Source: Methanobrevibacter_A sp964431035
GTDB taxonomy: Archaea; Methanobacteriota; Methanobacteria; Methanobacteriales; Methanobacteriaceae
Reading direction: 5' to 3'
NCBI GenBank assembly: GCA_964431035.1
Contig: CAYSIF010000005.1
Location: forward strand, 9,497 to 73,496
DNA: 64,000 bases
In this document: positions 1 through 9,423 of the stretch, piece by piece
Layout of the letters: every line of letters starts with the position of its first letter
Position numbering within the stretch: position 1 is the stretch's first letter
The notes under the pieces: model-generated
Seen by the model: the letters and a program-made list of their open reading frames with translations, nothing else
Databases searched by the model: none
What the model was told of the DNA's origin: nothing
Translations under genes and position numbers: made by a program

Positions 1-165
1 TTTTCCCTTTTTTGTTTTTTTATTTAAATATAATATTTTTTGGTTTACCTAAAAAAAGTTTTGTATTAAAAAATATATAAAGCTTAAAAAAAATTACAAA
101 AAATAGAAAAGTAGTGTTAAAAATTAAAAAAAATAAGAAAAAAATAAGGAAATGAAAAAAAAAGA

Positions 166-465
166 TTATTTTGCAGCTTCTTGTGCAAGTAACTCTTTTT
201 TAGATTTTCGCACAAGATCTTCTATAGCATTTTGAACATTAGGTGGAATAGTATCCACATCTTTTTCTAATATTACCTCACTTATTATATTAGATAATAC
301 GAACACTGCATGCTTATGTTCTGCTTTTGTTTTATGAATATGATGAGGACTAATATTTAATAATAAGTATTTTTCACATGATCTATGTGCTTTTTCATCC
401 GTATCTAAATATTTTAAAACATATACTAAAAATTGGTGTAACTGAATTAATTCATCTTTGTACAT
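166..465 (-). CDS. UPF0058 family small protein
   Basis: The 99-residue product begins with a helical stretch (DELIQLHQFLVYVLKYL) and has a His-rich centre (SPHHIHKTKAEHKHAVFVLSNII). That pattern matches the archaeal UPF0058 family, sometimes annotated as a putative metal-binding protein. The histidines at about residues 40-52 are the visible candidate ligands. The length is normal for the family and the function is not established. It stands alone with AT-rich DNA on both sides. The family call rests on remembered sequence pattern, not a search. Confidence 0.75.
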   Translation of the reverse strand: MYKDELIQLHQFLVYVLKYLDTDEKAHRSCEKYLLLNISPHHIHKTKAEHKHAVFVLSNIISEVILEKDVDTIPPNVQNAIEDLVRKSKKELLAQEAAK

Positions 466-644
466 ATCATTTATCCCATAAATTTTATAATAGTTTTAAG
501 ATAATTTTTTTTTAACATTTAGTATTTTTATAATTTGAATATTTAAAAGTTTCTAATATTATATATAAATCTTATCATAATCGACTAAAAGGAAAGATTT
601 ATATAATATAATTGTTGAGCTTGTTAACAAAACCCACAAAAAAA

Positions 645-1151
645 TTATAAATAAACAACCAAATCATCTAAAGATTTCTGAGTATTTTCTCTAGGATCTG
701 CATCACCATAACCCAAAGGAGTAAAAAGAACAGCACTCATATTCTCATCCAAATCTAAGAACTCATCAGCCTTTTCATTATTAAAAGCACCAATAAAACA
801 AGTTCCTAAACCCAAATCAGTAGCTGTTAAAATCATTTGAGTCATAACAATACTTGCATCAATATCTCCAAAAGATTTACCATCCCAAGGTCTTACCCAA
901 GCTTCATCCTTATTAATAGCAATACCTAAAACAAGTGGTGCTTCAACAAACCAATCTTTATTATAAATTTCAAGTAATGCATCTTTATTCTTCTCTGTAT
1001 CAATTACAAAAATTTTGAAAGGCTGGAAATTAACTGCAGTTGGAGCTATCTGAGCAGATTTTAAAATTTCATCTAATTTTTCATCTTCAACAGGTTTATC
1101 TTTAAACCCACGAACACTATATCTTTGTTTAATAACTTCATTAAATTCCAT
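645..1151 (-). CDS. nitroreductase family protein
   Basis: A 168-residue FMN-dependent nitroreductase-like oxidoreductase. The N-terminal signature RYSVRGFKDKPVEDEKL, the segment ILKSAQIAPTAVNFQPFKIFVI, and the late LGLGTCFIGAF and PLGYGD segments are typical of the small single-domain NfsA/NfsB-like fold, which works as a homodimer on NAD(P)H. The ATG at 1151 is chosen because GGGGAT lies a few bases upstream. A TTG six codons earlier would overlap that ribosome site. The substrate cannot be told from sequence. Confidence 0.85.
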   Translation of the reverse strand: MEFNEVIKQRYSVRGFKDKPVEDEKLDEILKSAQIAPTAVNFQPFKIFVIDTEKNKDALLEIYNKDWFVEAPLVLGIAINKDEAWVRPWDGKSFGDIDASIVMTQMILTATDLGLGTCFIGAFNNEKADEFLDLDENMSAVLFTPLGYGDADPRENTQKSLDDLVVYL

Positions 1152-1246
1152 TATAAAAATAATCCCCAATTAAAAAGTATTAATTAAGATTTTAAAAAAA
1201 AATAGGATTAAAAATAGAGAAAAAAATTATTAAAAAATTTTTCTCC

Positions 1247-2569
1247 TTAAGGTGTTAATCGGCGTCTATCACGTGGGAATAAAACAGTTTCACGGATATT
1301 TTCAACACCAGTTAAAACCATATTAAGACGGTCTGCTCCTACACCCCAACCTGAGTGTGGTGGCATACCATATTCAAATGCTTTAATATAATCTCCAAAT
1401 CCATCAACATTTAATCCTTTTGCATCAATTTGTTGTTTTAATAATTCTGGTTGGTGTATACGTATTGCACCTGAAGATATTTCTAAGTCTTTATACATTA
1501 AATCAAATGCATGTGCTATTTCTGGTCTGTCTTCATATGGCATTGCATAGAATGGTTTTATTTCTGTTGGCCAGTCAGATAAGAAGTAGAATCCTTCTTG
1601 TGTTTCTCCTAATGCTTTTTCTGCAGCACGTGATAAGTCTTCTCCCCATTCCATTTCTATTCCTTTACTGTTAACAATATCTACAGCATCATCATATTTT
1701 ACTTCTGGGAATGGTCCTTCTGGAATATCATCAATATTATGATTTAATAATTCTAATTGTTCTTGGCAGTTTTCTTTAGTGGATTTTAAAACACTTGTTA
1801 TCATATCGTCAAGTATTTTCATAGTATCTCTATCATCCATGAAACTTGCTTCCATATCGATACTTATTGCTTCGTTTAAGTGTCTTAATGTATCATGTTC
1901 TTCTGCACGGAATATTTGTCCTATTTCATATACTTTATCGAATCCTGCACTCATCATCATTTGTTTGTATAATTGTGGTGATTGTCCGAGGAATGCTTCT
2001 CTTTCGAAGTATGTGATTGGGAATAGTTCTGTTCCTCCTTCAGTTGCACTTGCAACTAGTTTTGGACTGTGGATTTCTAGTATTCCATTTTCATCAAAGA
2101 AGTTACGTACTGTTCTAAACATGTTGTCTTTTATTTTGAATATGCTTGCAACATGTGAAACACGTAAGTCTAGGAATCTTGAATCTAAACGTGTATCGAT
2201 TTCTGCTTTTACTTTTTCTGTTGGATCCATTGGTAATGGTTGTTGTGCATAGTTTAATAGTTTTATTTCTTCAGGTATTAATTCTACACCGTTTGGTGCT
2301 TTATCTGATTCTTGAACTAAACCTTTAACTCCAACTACAGATTCTTTACTTAATGAGCGTAATTCTTTTAATATTTCTTTTGAGACTTTTTTACTTGGTG
2401 CTGTTACTTGTATCATTCCTTCACGATCTCTTACAAGTACAAATACTATTCCTCCAAGGTCTCTTATTTCATGAACCCATCCCATTATTACTACATTATC
2501 TCCTTTTAATTCAGGATTGACTTCATTAGTGTAATGGGTTCTTCTCCAATCATTTAATAAATATTCCAT
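1247..2569 (-). CDS. aspS: aspartyl-tRNA synthetase, archaeal type
   Basis: A class IIb synthetase of 440 residues, the archaeal length without the bacterial insertion domain. An N-terminal OB fold (about residues 1-110, VVIMGWVHEIRDLGG) precedes the catalytic domain. Motif 2 is FRAEEHDTLRHLNEA and motif 3 is GWGVGADRLNMVL followed by RETVLFPRDRRRL. It charges tRNA(Asp); many archaeal forms also charge tRNA(Asn), but I cannot decide that here. The ATG at 2569 has AAGGTGA upstream; an earlier TTG at 2593 is less likely. It is divergent from hisD. Confidence 0.95.
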   Translation of the reverse strand: MEYLLNDWRRTHYTNEVNPELKGDNVVIMGWVHEIRDLGGIVFVLVRDREGMIQVTAPSKKVSKEILKELRSLSKESVVGVKGLVQESDKAPNGVELIPEEIKLLNYAQQPLPMDPTEKVKAEIDTRLDSRFLDLRVSHVASIFKIKDNMFRTVRNFFDENGILEIHSPKLVASATEGGTELFPITYFEREAFLGQSPQLYKQMMMSAGFDKVYEIGQIFRAEEHDTLRHLNEAISIDMEASFMDDRDTMKILDDMITSVLKSTKENCQEQLELLNHNIDDIPEGPFPEVKYDDAVDIVNSKGIEMEWGEDLSRAAEKALGETQEGFYFLSDWPTEIKPFYAMPYEDRPEIAHAFDLMYKDLEISSGAIRIHQPELLKQQIDAKGLNVDGFGDYIKAFEYGMPPHSGWGVGADRLNMVLTGVENIRETVLFPRDRRRLTP

Positions 2570-2636
2570 TATATTATTCACCTTAAAATTCAATTATTTT
2601 TATTAGTAAAAAAAATAAGTTTTTTTTTAATTTTTA

Positions 2637-2686
2637 TTTATATAAAAAATAACATAATTATTATATTATAATATAATTTTATATAA
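2637..2686. promoter_or_regulatory. divergent TATA elements between aspS and hisD
   Basis: TTTATATAAA at 2637-2646 is placed to serve aspS on the minus strand, and TTTTATATAA at 2677-2686 is placed to serve hisD on the plus strand. Each would put a transcription start about 25 bases downstream and leave a short leader before the gene. The whole gap is almost pure A+T, so assignment of individual boxes is tentative. Confidence 0.45.
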
Positions 2687-2742
2687 TCATAATAATTAAA
2701 GCTTTACTTAAAAAAATTTTATTTAAAGGGATTTGGAAACTT

Positions 2743-4017
2743 ATGGATATAATAGAATATAATGAAAATGAAATTGAAAATCTGGTTAAAAGATCACAAT
2801 CAGATGTTAATCAAGTAATAAGCATAGTAACAGATATAATAGAAGATATTAAAGAAAATAAAGATGCTGCTGTTAAAAGTTATACAGAAAAATTCGACAA
2901 AGCAAAATTAGAAAATTTAAAAGTAACAGATGAAGAAATTAAAGAAGCTTATAATAAATTAGATTCAAAAATCATTGAAGCATTAAAATCTGCAGCAGCA
3001 AATATTGAAAAATTCCATAAAGAAGAAATACCTGAAGAATGGAATATAACAGTTCAAGATGGTATAAATGCTGGACAAATAATAAGACCATTAAATAGTG
3101 TTGGATGTTACATACCTGGAGGAAGAGCAGCATACCCATCAAGTATACTAATGACAGTGATTCCTGCAAAAATAGCAGGAGTTAAAAGAATAATATGCTG
3201 CACACCACCAAATAGTGAAGGTAAAATACAAGAGGCAATACTTGTAGCAGCAGATCTTGCAGGTGCAGATGAAATATACAAAGTAGGGGGAGCACAAGCA
3301 ATAGCTGCAATGGCATATGGTACAGAAACCATAAAACCAATAGAAAAAATTGTAGGCCCAGGAAACATATTCGTAACAGCAGCAAAAAAACTAGTATACG
3401 GAGATGTAGACATAGAATTCCCAGCAGGACCATCAGAACTACTAGTACTAGCAGAAGAAAATGCAAAACCAGAATATTTAGCATATGACATACTCTCACA
3501 AGCAGAGCACGATCCAAATGCATCCTGTTTTTTAGTAACAAATAACAAAGAAACCGCAGAAAACACATTAAAACTAATTAAAGAATACACAGCAAAAGCT
3601 AAAAGAAAAGAAATAATTGAAGAATCCCTTGAAAAATACGGAAAAATAGTTATAACAAAAACACTAGATGAAGCAATAAACTTCACAAACGAATACGCAC
3701 CAGAACACCTAATAATAAACACAAAAAACAATCAAGAAGTATTAAACAAAATAAACAATGCCGGAAGCATATTCATAGGACAATACTCACCAGTAGCTGC
3801 AGGAGACTACGGATCAGGAACCAACCATGTACTACCAACAGGAAGAGGAGCAAAAATGTACTCAGGACTATCAACAGAAGACTTCCTTAAAAAACCAACA
3901 GTACAAGAAATAAGCCAAGAAGGACTAGAAAAACTAAGCAAAACAATAATACCAATAGCAGAATACGAAGGATTCGAAGCACACTCAAACAGTGTAAAAA
4001 TAAGAATAAAAAAATAA
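2743..4017 (+). CDS. hisD: histidinol dehydrogenase
   Basis: A 424-residue enzyme for the last two steps of histidine synthesis (L-histidinol to L-histidine with two NAD+, zinc-dependent). Visible family signatures are IRPLNSVGCYIPGG, the long block VGPGNIFVTAAKKLV, GPSELLVLAEE, LSQAEHDPNAS with the zinc-site Gln/His, YAPEHLII and GAGDYGSGTNHVLPT-like text near the C-terminus. Length is normal. No other his genes lie nearby. Wobble positions become markedly A/C-rich toward the 3' half (see findings). Confidence 0.97.
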   Translation: MDIIEYNENEIENLVKRSQSDVNQVISIVTDIIEDIKENKDAAVKSYTEKFDKAKLENLKVTDEEIKEAYNKLDSKIIEALKSAAANIEKFHKEEIPEEWNITVQDGINAGQIIRPLNSVGCYIPGGRAAYPSSILMTVIPAKIAGVKRIICCTPPNSEGKIQEAILVAADLAGADEIYKVGGAQAIAAMAYGTETIKPIEKIVGPGNIFVTAAKKLVYGDVDIEFPAGPSELLVLAEENAKPEYLAYDILSQAEHDPNASCFLVTNNKETAENTLKLIKEYTAKAKRKEIIEESLEKYGKIVITKTLDEAINFTNEYAPEHLIINTKNNQEVLNKINNAGSIFIGQYSPVAAGDYGSGTNHVLPTGRGAKMYSGLSTEDFLKKPTVQEISQEGLEKLSKTIIPIAEYEGFEAHSNSVKIRIKK

Positions 4018-4021
4018 AAAA

Positions 4022-4408
4022 TTAACGTCCAATAAAACCTAAAACTTTACTAGAAATACTCTCATTCAAAATAACCCCTTTATATTCAGGATACAAATCT
4101 AAAAATTCCATAAGTTCATTTTCATGAAACTCCCTAATAATACGTTCAGCATCCTCAGGAGTATTCTCTTCTAAAGTTTTATCCTCAAACCTTCTTATTC
4201 TTTCCCTTTCACTATTCTTAACATCCATTACCTCTTTAGGAATCTTAATATCTTGAAATTTAAAAACAAGAGAATAAGAAATATGAATAATATCCCTACC
4301 AGTATTTTTAGTAATTAATTTAGGCATAACAACCGGTTCAGTATATATCTTCTCATAAATCTCTAAATAATGACTATCAATATAATCCTTATCAAATTTT
4401 AAAACCAT
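4022..4408 (-). CDS. conserved hypothetical protein
   Basis: A 128-residue acidic, soluble-looking protein that I do not recognise. It has no signal peptide or membrane segment. The N-terminal half looks like beta strands (IIHISYSLVFKFQDI) and the C-terminal half is helical and rich in Glu and Arg (ERERIRRFEDKTLEENTPEDAERIIREF). It converges with hisD, whose stop is only 4 bases away, and is divergent from the flavoprotein gene at 4481. Confidence 0.65.
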   Translation of the reverse strand: MVLKFDKDYIDSHYLEIYEKIYTEPVVMPKLITKNTGRDIIHISYSLVFKFQDIKIPKEVMDVKNSERERIRRFEDKTLEENTPEDAERIIREFHENELMEFLDLYPEYKGVILNESISSKVLGFIGR

Positions 4409-4480
4409 ACAATAATATAATATTTAAAGACTACTAAATAACACTTTTTATAATAAAAAAAAATAACGAAGAACAAGATA

Positions 4481-5734
4481 ATGAAATACACAATAACAAT
4501 TATAGGTGGCGGACCATCAGGCATGATGGCAGCATACAGTGCAATACAAACCAACAAAAATAATAAAATCCTACTTATCGAAAAAAACAAAGAATTAGGA
4601 AAAAAACTACTACTAACCGGTGGCGGAAGATGCAATATAACAAACCAACTACCAATAAAAGACCAAATAAAACTATATGAAAATAAAAGTTTCATAAAAC
4701 ACAGCCTACATAAACTAAACAATAATAAATTATTAGAAATCTTTGAAAAAGAAAAAATAAACTTCAAAACCGAAGATAATGGAAGAATATTCCCAACTAC
4801 AGATAAAAGTCAAACCATAAAAAACACACTAGAAAAATTAATACAAGACAAAATTGAAATAAAAACAAACACCACAGTTACAGAAATAAAACACCACCAA
4901 AACCATTTTGAAATAAAAACAAAAAATGAAACTATAGAAAGCAAAAAAGTAATACTTACAACAGGAGGCATAACATATCCAAAAACTGGAAGCACCGGAG
5001 ATGGATATAAACTAAGTAAAAACTTAAAACACCATCTAAGCCCTATAAAACCAGGTCTTGTAAGTTTAATAATTGAAGATTCAAAACTAAACAGTATTAG
5101 TGGAACTAATCTTGACAATATAAAAATACACTACAAAGTAGATAAAAAAGTAAAATACTGGGAAACAGGCAGTTTATTAATAACACATAAAGGATTAAGT
5201 GGTCCTGCAATTATAAACTTAAGCAATAAAATCCTAAAACATCAAAAATATGATTTACTAAATAATGATAATGATTTCACACCAGTAAATATTAATTTAG
5301 ATTTAATTCCAAAATTAAGCCAAGAAGAACTAAGAAACAAAATTAATAATGACACTATTGAATATGGGAAAACCAAGGTTAAAAATTATTTAAAACATTA
5401 TATGGCTAATCGTTTTATTGAATATTTCCTAAATAAAACTTCTATAGATTCAAATACTCCTATGAATCAATTAAAAAAGAAGGATAAGAATAAGCTTATT
5501 GAACATCTTAAGAGATTGGAATTTACTGTTAATGATATTGTTTTAGATGATGCTAAGATAACTATTGGTGGAGTATCTTGTGAAGATATTAATAGTAAAA
5601 CATTAGAATCAAAAATTGTTGATGGTTTGTTTTTTGCAGGTGAGATTCTTGAATTTGCTGGTCCTACTGGTGGTTTTAATTTACAGTTAGCATTTTCAAC
5701 CGGATATCTTGCAGGTTATTCTGCTAGTTTATAA
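4481..5734 (+). CDS. HI0933-family FAD-dependent oxidoreductase
   Basis: A 417-residue flavoprotein of the HI0933/YhiN (aminoacetone oxidase-like) family. An N-terminal dinucleotide site (IIGGGPSGMMAAYSA), the family block LGKKLLLTGGGRCNITN, the central TTGGITYPKTGSTGDGY and the C-terminal FAGEILEFAGPTGGFNLQLAFSTG are all present. The physiological substrate of this family is not settled. No clear ribosome site precedes the ATG, so the message may be leaderless. The base composition of the coding strand switches within the gene from A/C-rich to T/G-rich. Confidence 0.9.
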   Translation: MKYTITIIGGGPSGMMAAYSAIQTNKNNKILLIEKNKELGKKLLLTGGGRCNITNQLPIKDQIKLYENKSFIKHSLHKLNNNKLLEIFEKEKINFKTEDNGRIFPTTDKSQTIKNTLEKLIQDKIEIKTNTTVTEIKHHQNHFEIKTKNETIESKKVILTTGGITYPKTGSTGDGYKLSKNLKHHLSPIKPGLVSLIIEDSKLNSISGTNLDNIKIHYKVDKKVKYWETGSLLITHKGLSGPAIINLSNKILKHQKYDLLNNDNDFTPVNINLDLIPKLSQEELRNKINNDTIEYGKTKVKNYLKHYMANRFIEYFLNKTSIDSNTPMNQLKKKDKNKLIEHLKRLEFTVNDIVLDDAKITIGGVSCEDINSKTLESKIVDGLFFAGEILEFAGPTGGFNLQLAFSTGYLAGYSASL

Positions 5735-5735
5735 T

Positions 5736-6059
5736 TTATTTTTTTAATTGGTTTTTTAAGTTATTCCAATTGTTATTATAATTATTTGATGGTTGTGGTG
5801 TTTTAGTATTGTTTTCTTGTTTGTTTAAGTAGTAGAGTACTTTTAATATGTGTTTGCATATATAGCTTCCTTCTCGACTGTTGTGTCTTAGGTAATCTGG
5901 GCAGTCACATCTCCAGTAATCATATTCGTTTTTTGTGATTAGATATTTTTGGTTGTTGTTTTGTGAGCTTATTTGTATTTGTATTATTTCATCATCTTGG
6001 AAGATTATTTCTATATTATCTTCATCTATTTCGTTTGCTTTTTGTATTTTTTTAAACAT
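5736..6059 (-). CDS. SWIM zinc-finger protein
   Basis: A 107-residue protein with a clear SWIM-type zinc motif in the middle: WRCDCPDYLRH followed by YICKHILKVLYYL, giving CxC...CxH ligands. SWIM domains are predicted DNA- or protein-binding modules. The C-terminal tail is Asn/Gln-rich and low complexity. The gene lies one base downstream of the recombinase gene on the same strand and could be co-transcribed with it. The exact role is unknown. Confidence 0.75.
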   Translation of the reverse strand: MFKKIQKANEIDEDNIEIIFQDDEIIQIQISSQNNNQKYLITKNEYDYWRCDCPDYLRHNSREGSYICKHILKVLYYLNKQENNTKTPQPSNNYNNNWNNLKNQLKK

Positions 6060-6060
6060 G

Positions 6061-7236
6061 TTAATTGATTTGTATGGCTGTTTTATCCCATTCTGTTTTT
6101 TCTAGTGTGTCTCTTGCTTTTGTTGCATCTTCCAAGTTATAGTATACTCCAAAGTATCTGTGTTTTCCATTTATGGTTTTTACTATTTTCCATTTGTTTT
6201 CTCCTGTTTGGTAGATGTATTTCATTTCTTCTTTACCTATTTTTGGAGTGTTGAAGTATTCTTCATCAAGGTTTAGTTCTATGTTTTTTACATTTTCTAC
6301 ATATGATCTTTTTAGTGTGTCAGGGTTTACTTTTATGTATGTTTCGTGGAGTATTGTTCTTGCTCTTCCTTGTATTTTATCTATGTCTTCTGGTTGCATT
6401 CCTATATTTGATGCATTGTATTTTCGTATTGTGTGGCTTCTAAATTTCCTATATTTGCCTTTATAACCCCAATCATGATTATCATTAATATCTCTAAGTT
6501 TTATTGTGAGTCTGTGCTTAGTTATATTGAATAATTGTTCGTCTAATTCGAATTCTTTTCTTTTATATTTTAAGTATCTTATTATCTCACGGGTTGCTTG
6601 ACCACTGCAGAATGTATAATAATATTTTCCAGTTTTTAATCTTTTCATATAGAATGTAGGAATTAAATCTAAATGTGGTTCTAAATCATCTAAAATATCA
6701 TTTGGATCTTCTTTGTCACTAAATTCTTTTAATGCAATTATAAAGTCTTCTATTGTTAAGCTTAATGTTTCGGCCATTGCTTGGCCTGATGAACTCATAA
6801 ATAAAACTAAACTGGAAATTAATAGGTCATTTTCCTTACATACTAATGTTAATTCTTCTTTTGTTGGTAAATCATTATAACTTGTTTCATATGCACGTTC
6901 TAATTTTAATGAAGGTATTGTAGGTAATTGTATTTCATTGTGCATATAAAATGTTTTCACTTTATTGAAGTATGTTCTAATAGTGTATGGACTGTCATAA
7001 TTTTGGAGCAAGTTTAAACGATAATCTAATAAGTGTTTTTTTATTCTACGATGTTTTAATGAATTTACATTAATTTCATCATATTCTGCTTCTTCTAATA
7101 GTTCTGTTAGGTGCATATTAGAAACTGTCATATATTGTTCTAATGCTCTTTGATATCCTTCTTGTGTTTTAGCTTTTATGTTTCTTGTTAAAATAAACAT
7201 TTCAAAGACAGTTCTATCTTCTTCATTAAAGTGCAT
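6061..7236 (-). CDS. tyrosine recombinase/integrase with C-terminal AP2-like domain
   Basis: About 391 residues from the ATG at 7236; the frame stays open to 7317, but the added N-terminus looks unlike the family. The N-terminal half is a SAM-like core-binding domain (RNIKAKTQEGYQRALEQY). The catalytic half shows the beta-hairpin lysine (RLKTGK), the HxxR box (SHTIRKY) and a C-terminal HETYIK with the presumed nucleophilic Tyr. The first catalytic Arg is not seen: the segment reads SSGQAMAETLSL where SGxRxxE is expected. The last 50 residues (NKWKIVKTINGKHRYFGVYY, then LEDATKARD) resemble an AP2 DNA-binding fold. Probably a mobile-element integrase, perhaps with altered activity. Confidence 0.8.
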   Translation of the reverse strand: MHFNEEDRTVFEMFILTRNIKAKTQEGYQRALEQYMTVSNMHLTELLEEAEYDEINVNSLKHRRIKKHLLDYRLNLLQNYDSPYTIRTYFNKVKTFYMHNEIQLPTIPSLKLERAYETSYNDLPTKEELTLVCKENDLLISSLVLFMSSSGQAMAETLSLTIEDFIIALKEFSDKEDPNDILDDLEPHLDLIPTFYMKRLKTGKYYYTFCSGQATREIIRYLKYKRKEFELDEQLFNITKHRLTIKLRDINDNHDWGYKGKYRKFRSHTIRKYNASNIGMQPEDIDKIQGRARTILHETYIKVNPDTLKRSYVENVKNIELNLDEEYFNTPKIGKEEMKYIYQTGENKWKIVKTINGKHRYFGVYYNLEDATKARDTLEKTEWDKTAIQIN

Positions 7237-7363
7237 AATAGTATAATATCTGATTTTTAATATAATTAAAGGTTTTTGAAAATAATTTATAAAATTTTTT
7301 AGTAAATCTAAAAACATGAGATAAACTAATTATTCATTTACAGTATGCCTAGAAAAATATTTA

Positions 7364-7382
7364 TAGTATACTTAGTATACTA
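7364..7382. promoter_or_regulatory. palindromic operator upstream of the RelBE-type pair
   Basis: TAGTATACT and AGTATACTA form a perfect 9-base inverted repeat around one T. It lies about 20 bases before the antitoxin start, just after an AT-rich TATA-like stretch (about 7352-7363). A related half site (AGTATGCCTAG) occurs 23 bases upstream at 7342. The place fits autoregulation by the antitoxin, which is usual for such modules; binding is inferred. Confidence 0.55.
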
Positions 7383-7401
7383 TTAGTTGAGGAACTTGAA
7401 A

Positions 7402-7671
7402 ATGATGACAACAACCATAAAAATATCAAAAGATAATAAAAACACATTAAATAAATTAGCATCAAAAAATGAAACTTATAATGATGTTATAGGATTTTTA
7501 GTTAAATATTATATAGAAAATGAGGAATTTACAGATGCACAAGCAGAATACTATAATAATGAGATAGAAAAGTTTGAAAATGGAGACAGAGATAATGTTA
7601 CAAAACTAACATTAACAGATTTAGAAAAAAGAATAGAAAAATTAGAGAATGAAATAAAAAATGATATATGA
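7402..7671 (+). CDS. RelB-like antitoxin
   Basis: An 89-residue protein. The N-terminus (MTTTIKISKDNKNTLNKLA) resembles ribbon-helix-helix antitoxins and the C-terminal half is an acidic coiled helix that would cover the toxin. The ATG at 7402 is preferred over an upstream TTG because GAGG lies 9 bases before it. It overlaps the next gene by 11 bases, so translation is probably coupled. It is expected to bind the toxin and repress the operon. Confidence 0.75.
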   Translation: MMTTTIKISKDNKNTLNKLASKNETYNDVIGFLVKYYIENEEFTDAQAEYYNNEIEKFENGDRDNVTKLTLTDLEKRIEKLENEIKNDI

Positions 7672-7936
7672 ACTTTATGAACATGACAAAGCTAAAAAAT
7701 TCTTTAAAAAACACAGAAAAGATAAAGAATTACTTATAAGAATAAACAAAAAATATTATGAAATATTGAAAAATCCTTATGACTCCTCTTTTAAAGAATT
7801 AAATAGCACAAAATGTCCAAAATGTCAGCGAGCAAGAGTTGGAGATTATAGGATAATATTTTACGTTTCACAATCCCTAAAACAAATAGAAATAGTAGAT
7901 ATAATCCCTCGTAAAGATAATTATAAATTATTTTAA
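7661..7936 (+). CDS. RelE/ParE-type toxin
   Basis: A 91-residue basic protein with the RelE fold pattern: DKAKKFFKKHRKDKELLIRI helices, then the strands RVGDYRIIFYV and IEIVDIIPRKDNY. These toxins usually cut mRNA on the ribosome. An unusual KCPKCQRARVGDYR segment adds a CxxC just before the core strand. It is paired with the antitoxin directly upstream. Confidence 0.82.
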   Translation: MIYELYEHDKAKKFFKKHRKDKELLIRINKKYYEILKNPYDSSFKELNSTKCPKCQRARVGDYRIIFYVSQSLKQIEIVDIIPRKDNYKLF

Positions 7937-8201
7937 ACAGATTATATGAATACTGATTTCCAATGATGTTTCCAATTTTATAAATCCCAATACTGACTGA
8001 TATTGCCTTCTAAAAAATAATATAAAAATTAAAAATTAATAATAAATTACCAAACATGATTTGTACAAAATAAACAAAATAACAGGTAAAATAAACAAAG
8101 AAAAATATAATAAGTATTAATTTAATAATATTTGAAATTAAATAAAAATAAAGTATTCAAAATAAATAAGAAAAAAATAAGATGAATATACATTAATTAA
8201 A

Positions 8202-9400
8202 TTAATTTTTTAATTTTTGTATTAAAAAATAGTTAATATACAAATTATCAGTAAATTTATATTCCTCAGATTCTAAATCAACAACAGTAAAAATATTTAA
8301 ATCTACAGATTTCCTAATAAATTCATCAAATATTTCTAATTCTTCTTCATTTAAAGTATCTATAATTTTTTTCTTAGCAAAAATATTATATTTAGAATTA
8401 TGAATATACTCTGCAATTTTTATAAATAAATTTAAGTAAATTTCTTCCTGTATACTATCATTAAGAACATTTCGCAAATATTTTGTACGAATATGATTAC
8501 CTGCTTCAATAATACCATTTAATGCTATTTCTTCACCAATATAATTATTTTCATCAATAAACCAAAAAACTGCCCCACCTATCTCCTGCATCATATTTGG
8601 CATACCATTTGAATAATAAACCATTGTATTTAAAGCATTTTTATCATAGTTAACTCCAATAGTATCAAATATATCCAAATAAAATGATTCAACTTCCTCA
8701 TCAGACAATTTTTCCAATATATGGTGTTTGAAAATTCTAGAAAATGAAGGATTATGATTATATAAATTATCTAGTTTTTCAGGATATCCTGTAAGTATAA
8801 ATGATACTGGAACAGTTCCTTCATAATCTTTTGTATATAATGTATCTGCAAAACTTTTAAACCAATTAGCAAAGTAAGGATTTTGAGATAAACCATTAAT
8901 GTCATCTATAACAATTATTAAACCTTCTTTATCTTAAAATTTTCAGTTAAGTTCTTTAAAAATGATGGAAAATTATCTTTAATAACTTCTAAATACTTTT
9001 TATTTGGTCTGAATTTGATTGTTGTATTCATAAAACCTATACTTTCAATATGTTCCTTAAACATACTAATTAATTTATCAGACCATGATTCTGATTCTAT
9101 TTTATTTAAAATGCTCTCAACTATTAATGTTATTAATGAGTCAATATCATGAATCCCATCATTTACCAAATGTATGCCTACGATTTTATATTTGCGTTCA
9201 AATATGTCTAAAAGGTATTTTGCAAGAGATGTTTTCCCCATACCTCTTTTACCAGATATAAAAAAGTGTTGAGGTTTACCCTTTAAAACCATTGGAATAA
9301 AATTGTTGATTTCTTCAATTGTCTTTTTTCTACCTTTGAAATATTCTGAACTAACTGTGTGATTTATATCGAATGGTGTTTTTTTATTTATTGGGTTCAT
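8202..9400 (-). pseudogene. P-loop ATPase of the archaeal AAA type, frameshifted
   Basis: Two overlapping frames make one protein of about 400 residues. The N-terminal part (8918-9400) has a Walker A site, GKRGMGKTS, at about residue 50 and ends in a premature stop after ENFKIKKV. The other frame continues from about 8935 with DKEGLIIVIDDINGLS, a Walker B site, and runs without a stop to 8202, giving the C-terminal helical part. One extra A in the short A-run near 8935 would restore one frame. It resembles archaeal ATPases of mobile or defence loci. A real decay event and a sequencing error cannot be told apart here. Confidence 0.75.
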
Positions 9401-9423
9401 TTAACATATTAACTCCATGCTTT

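Noticed and set aside
7237..7317. 27-residue N-terminal extension of the integrase
   Set aside because: The extra text (Phe/Ile/Lys-rich) is unlike the start of the core-binding domain and neither start has a good ribosome site; the shorter form is preferred with modest confidence.
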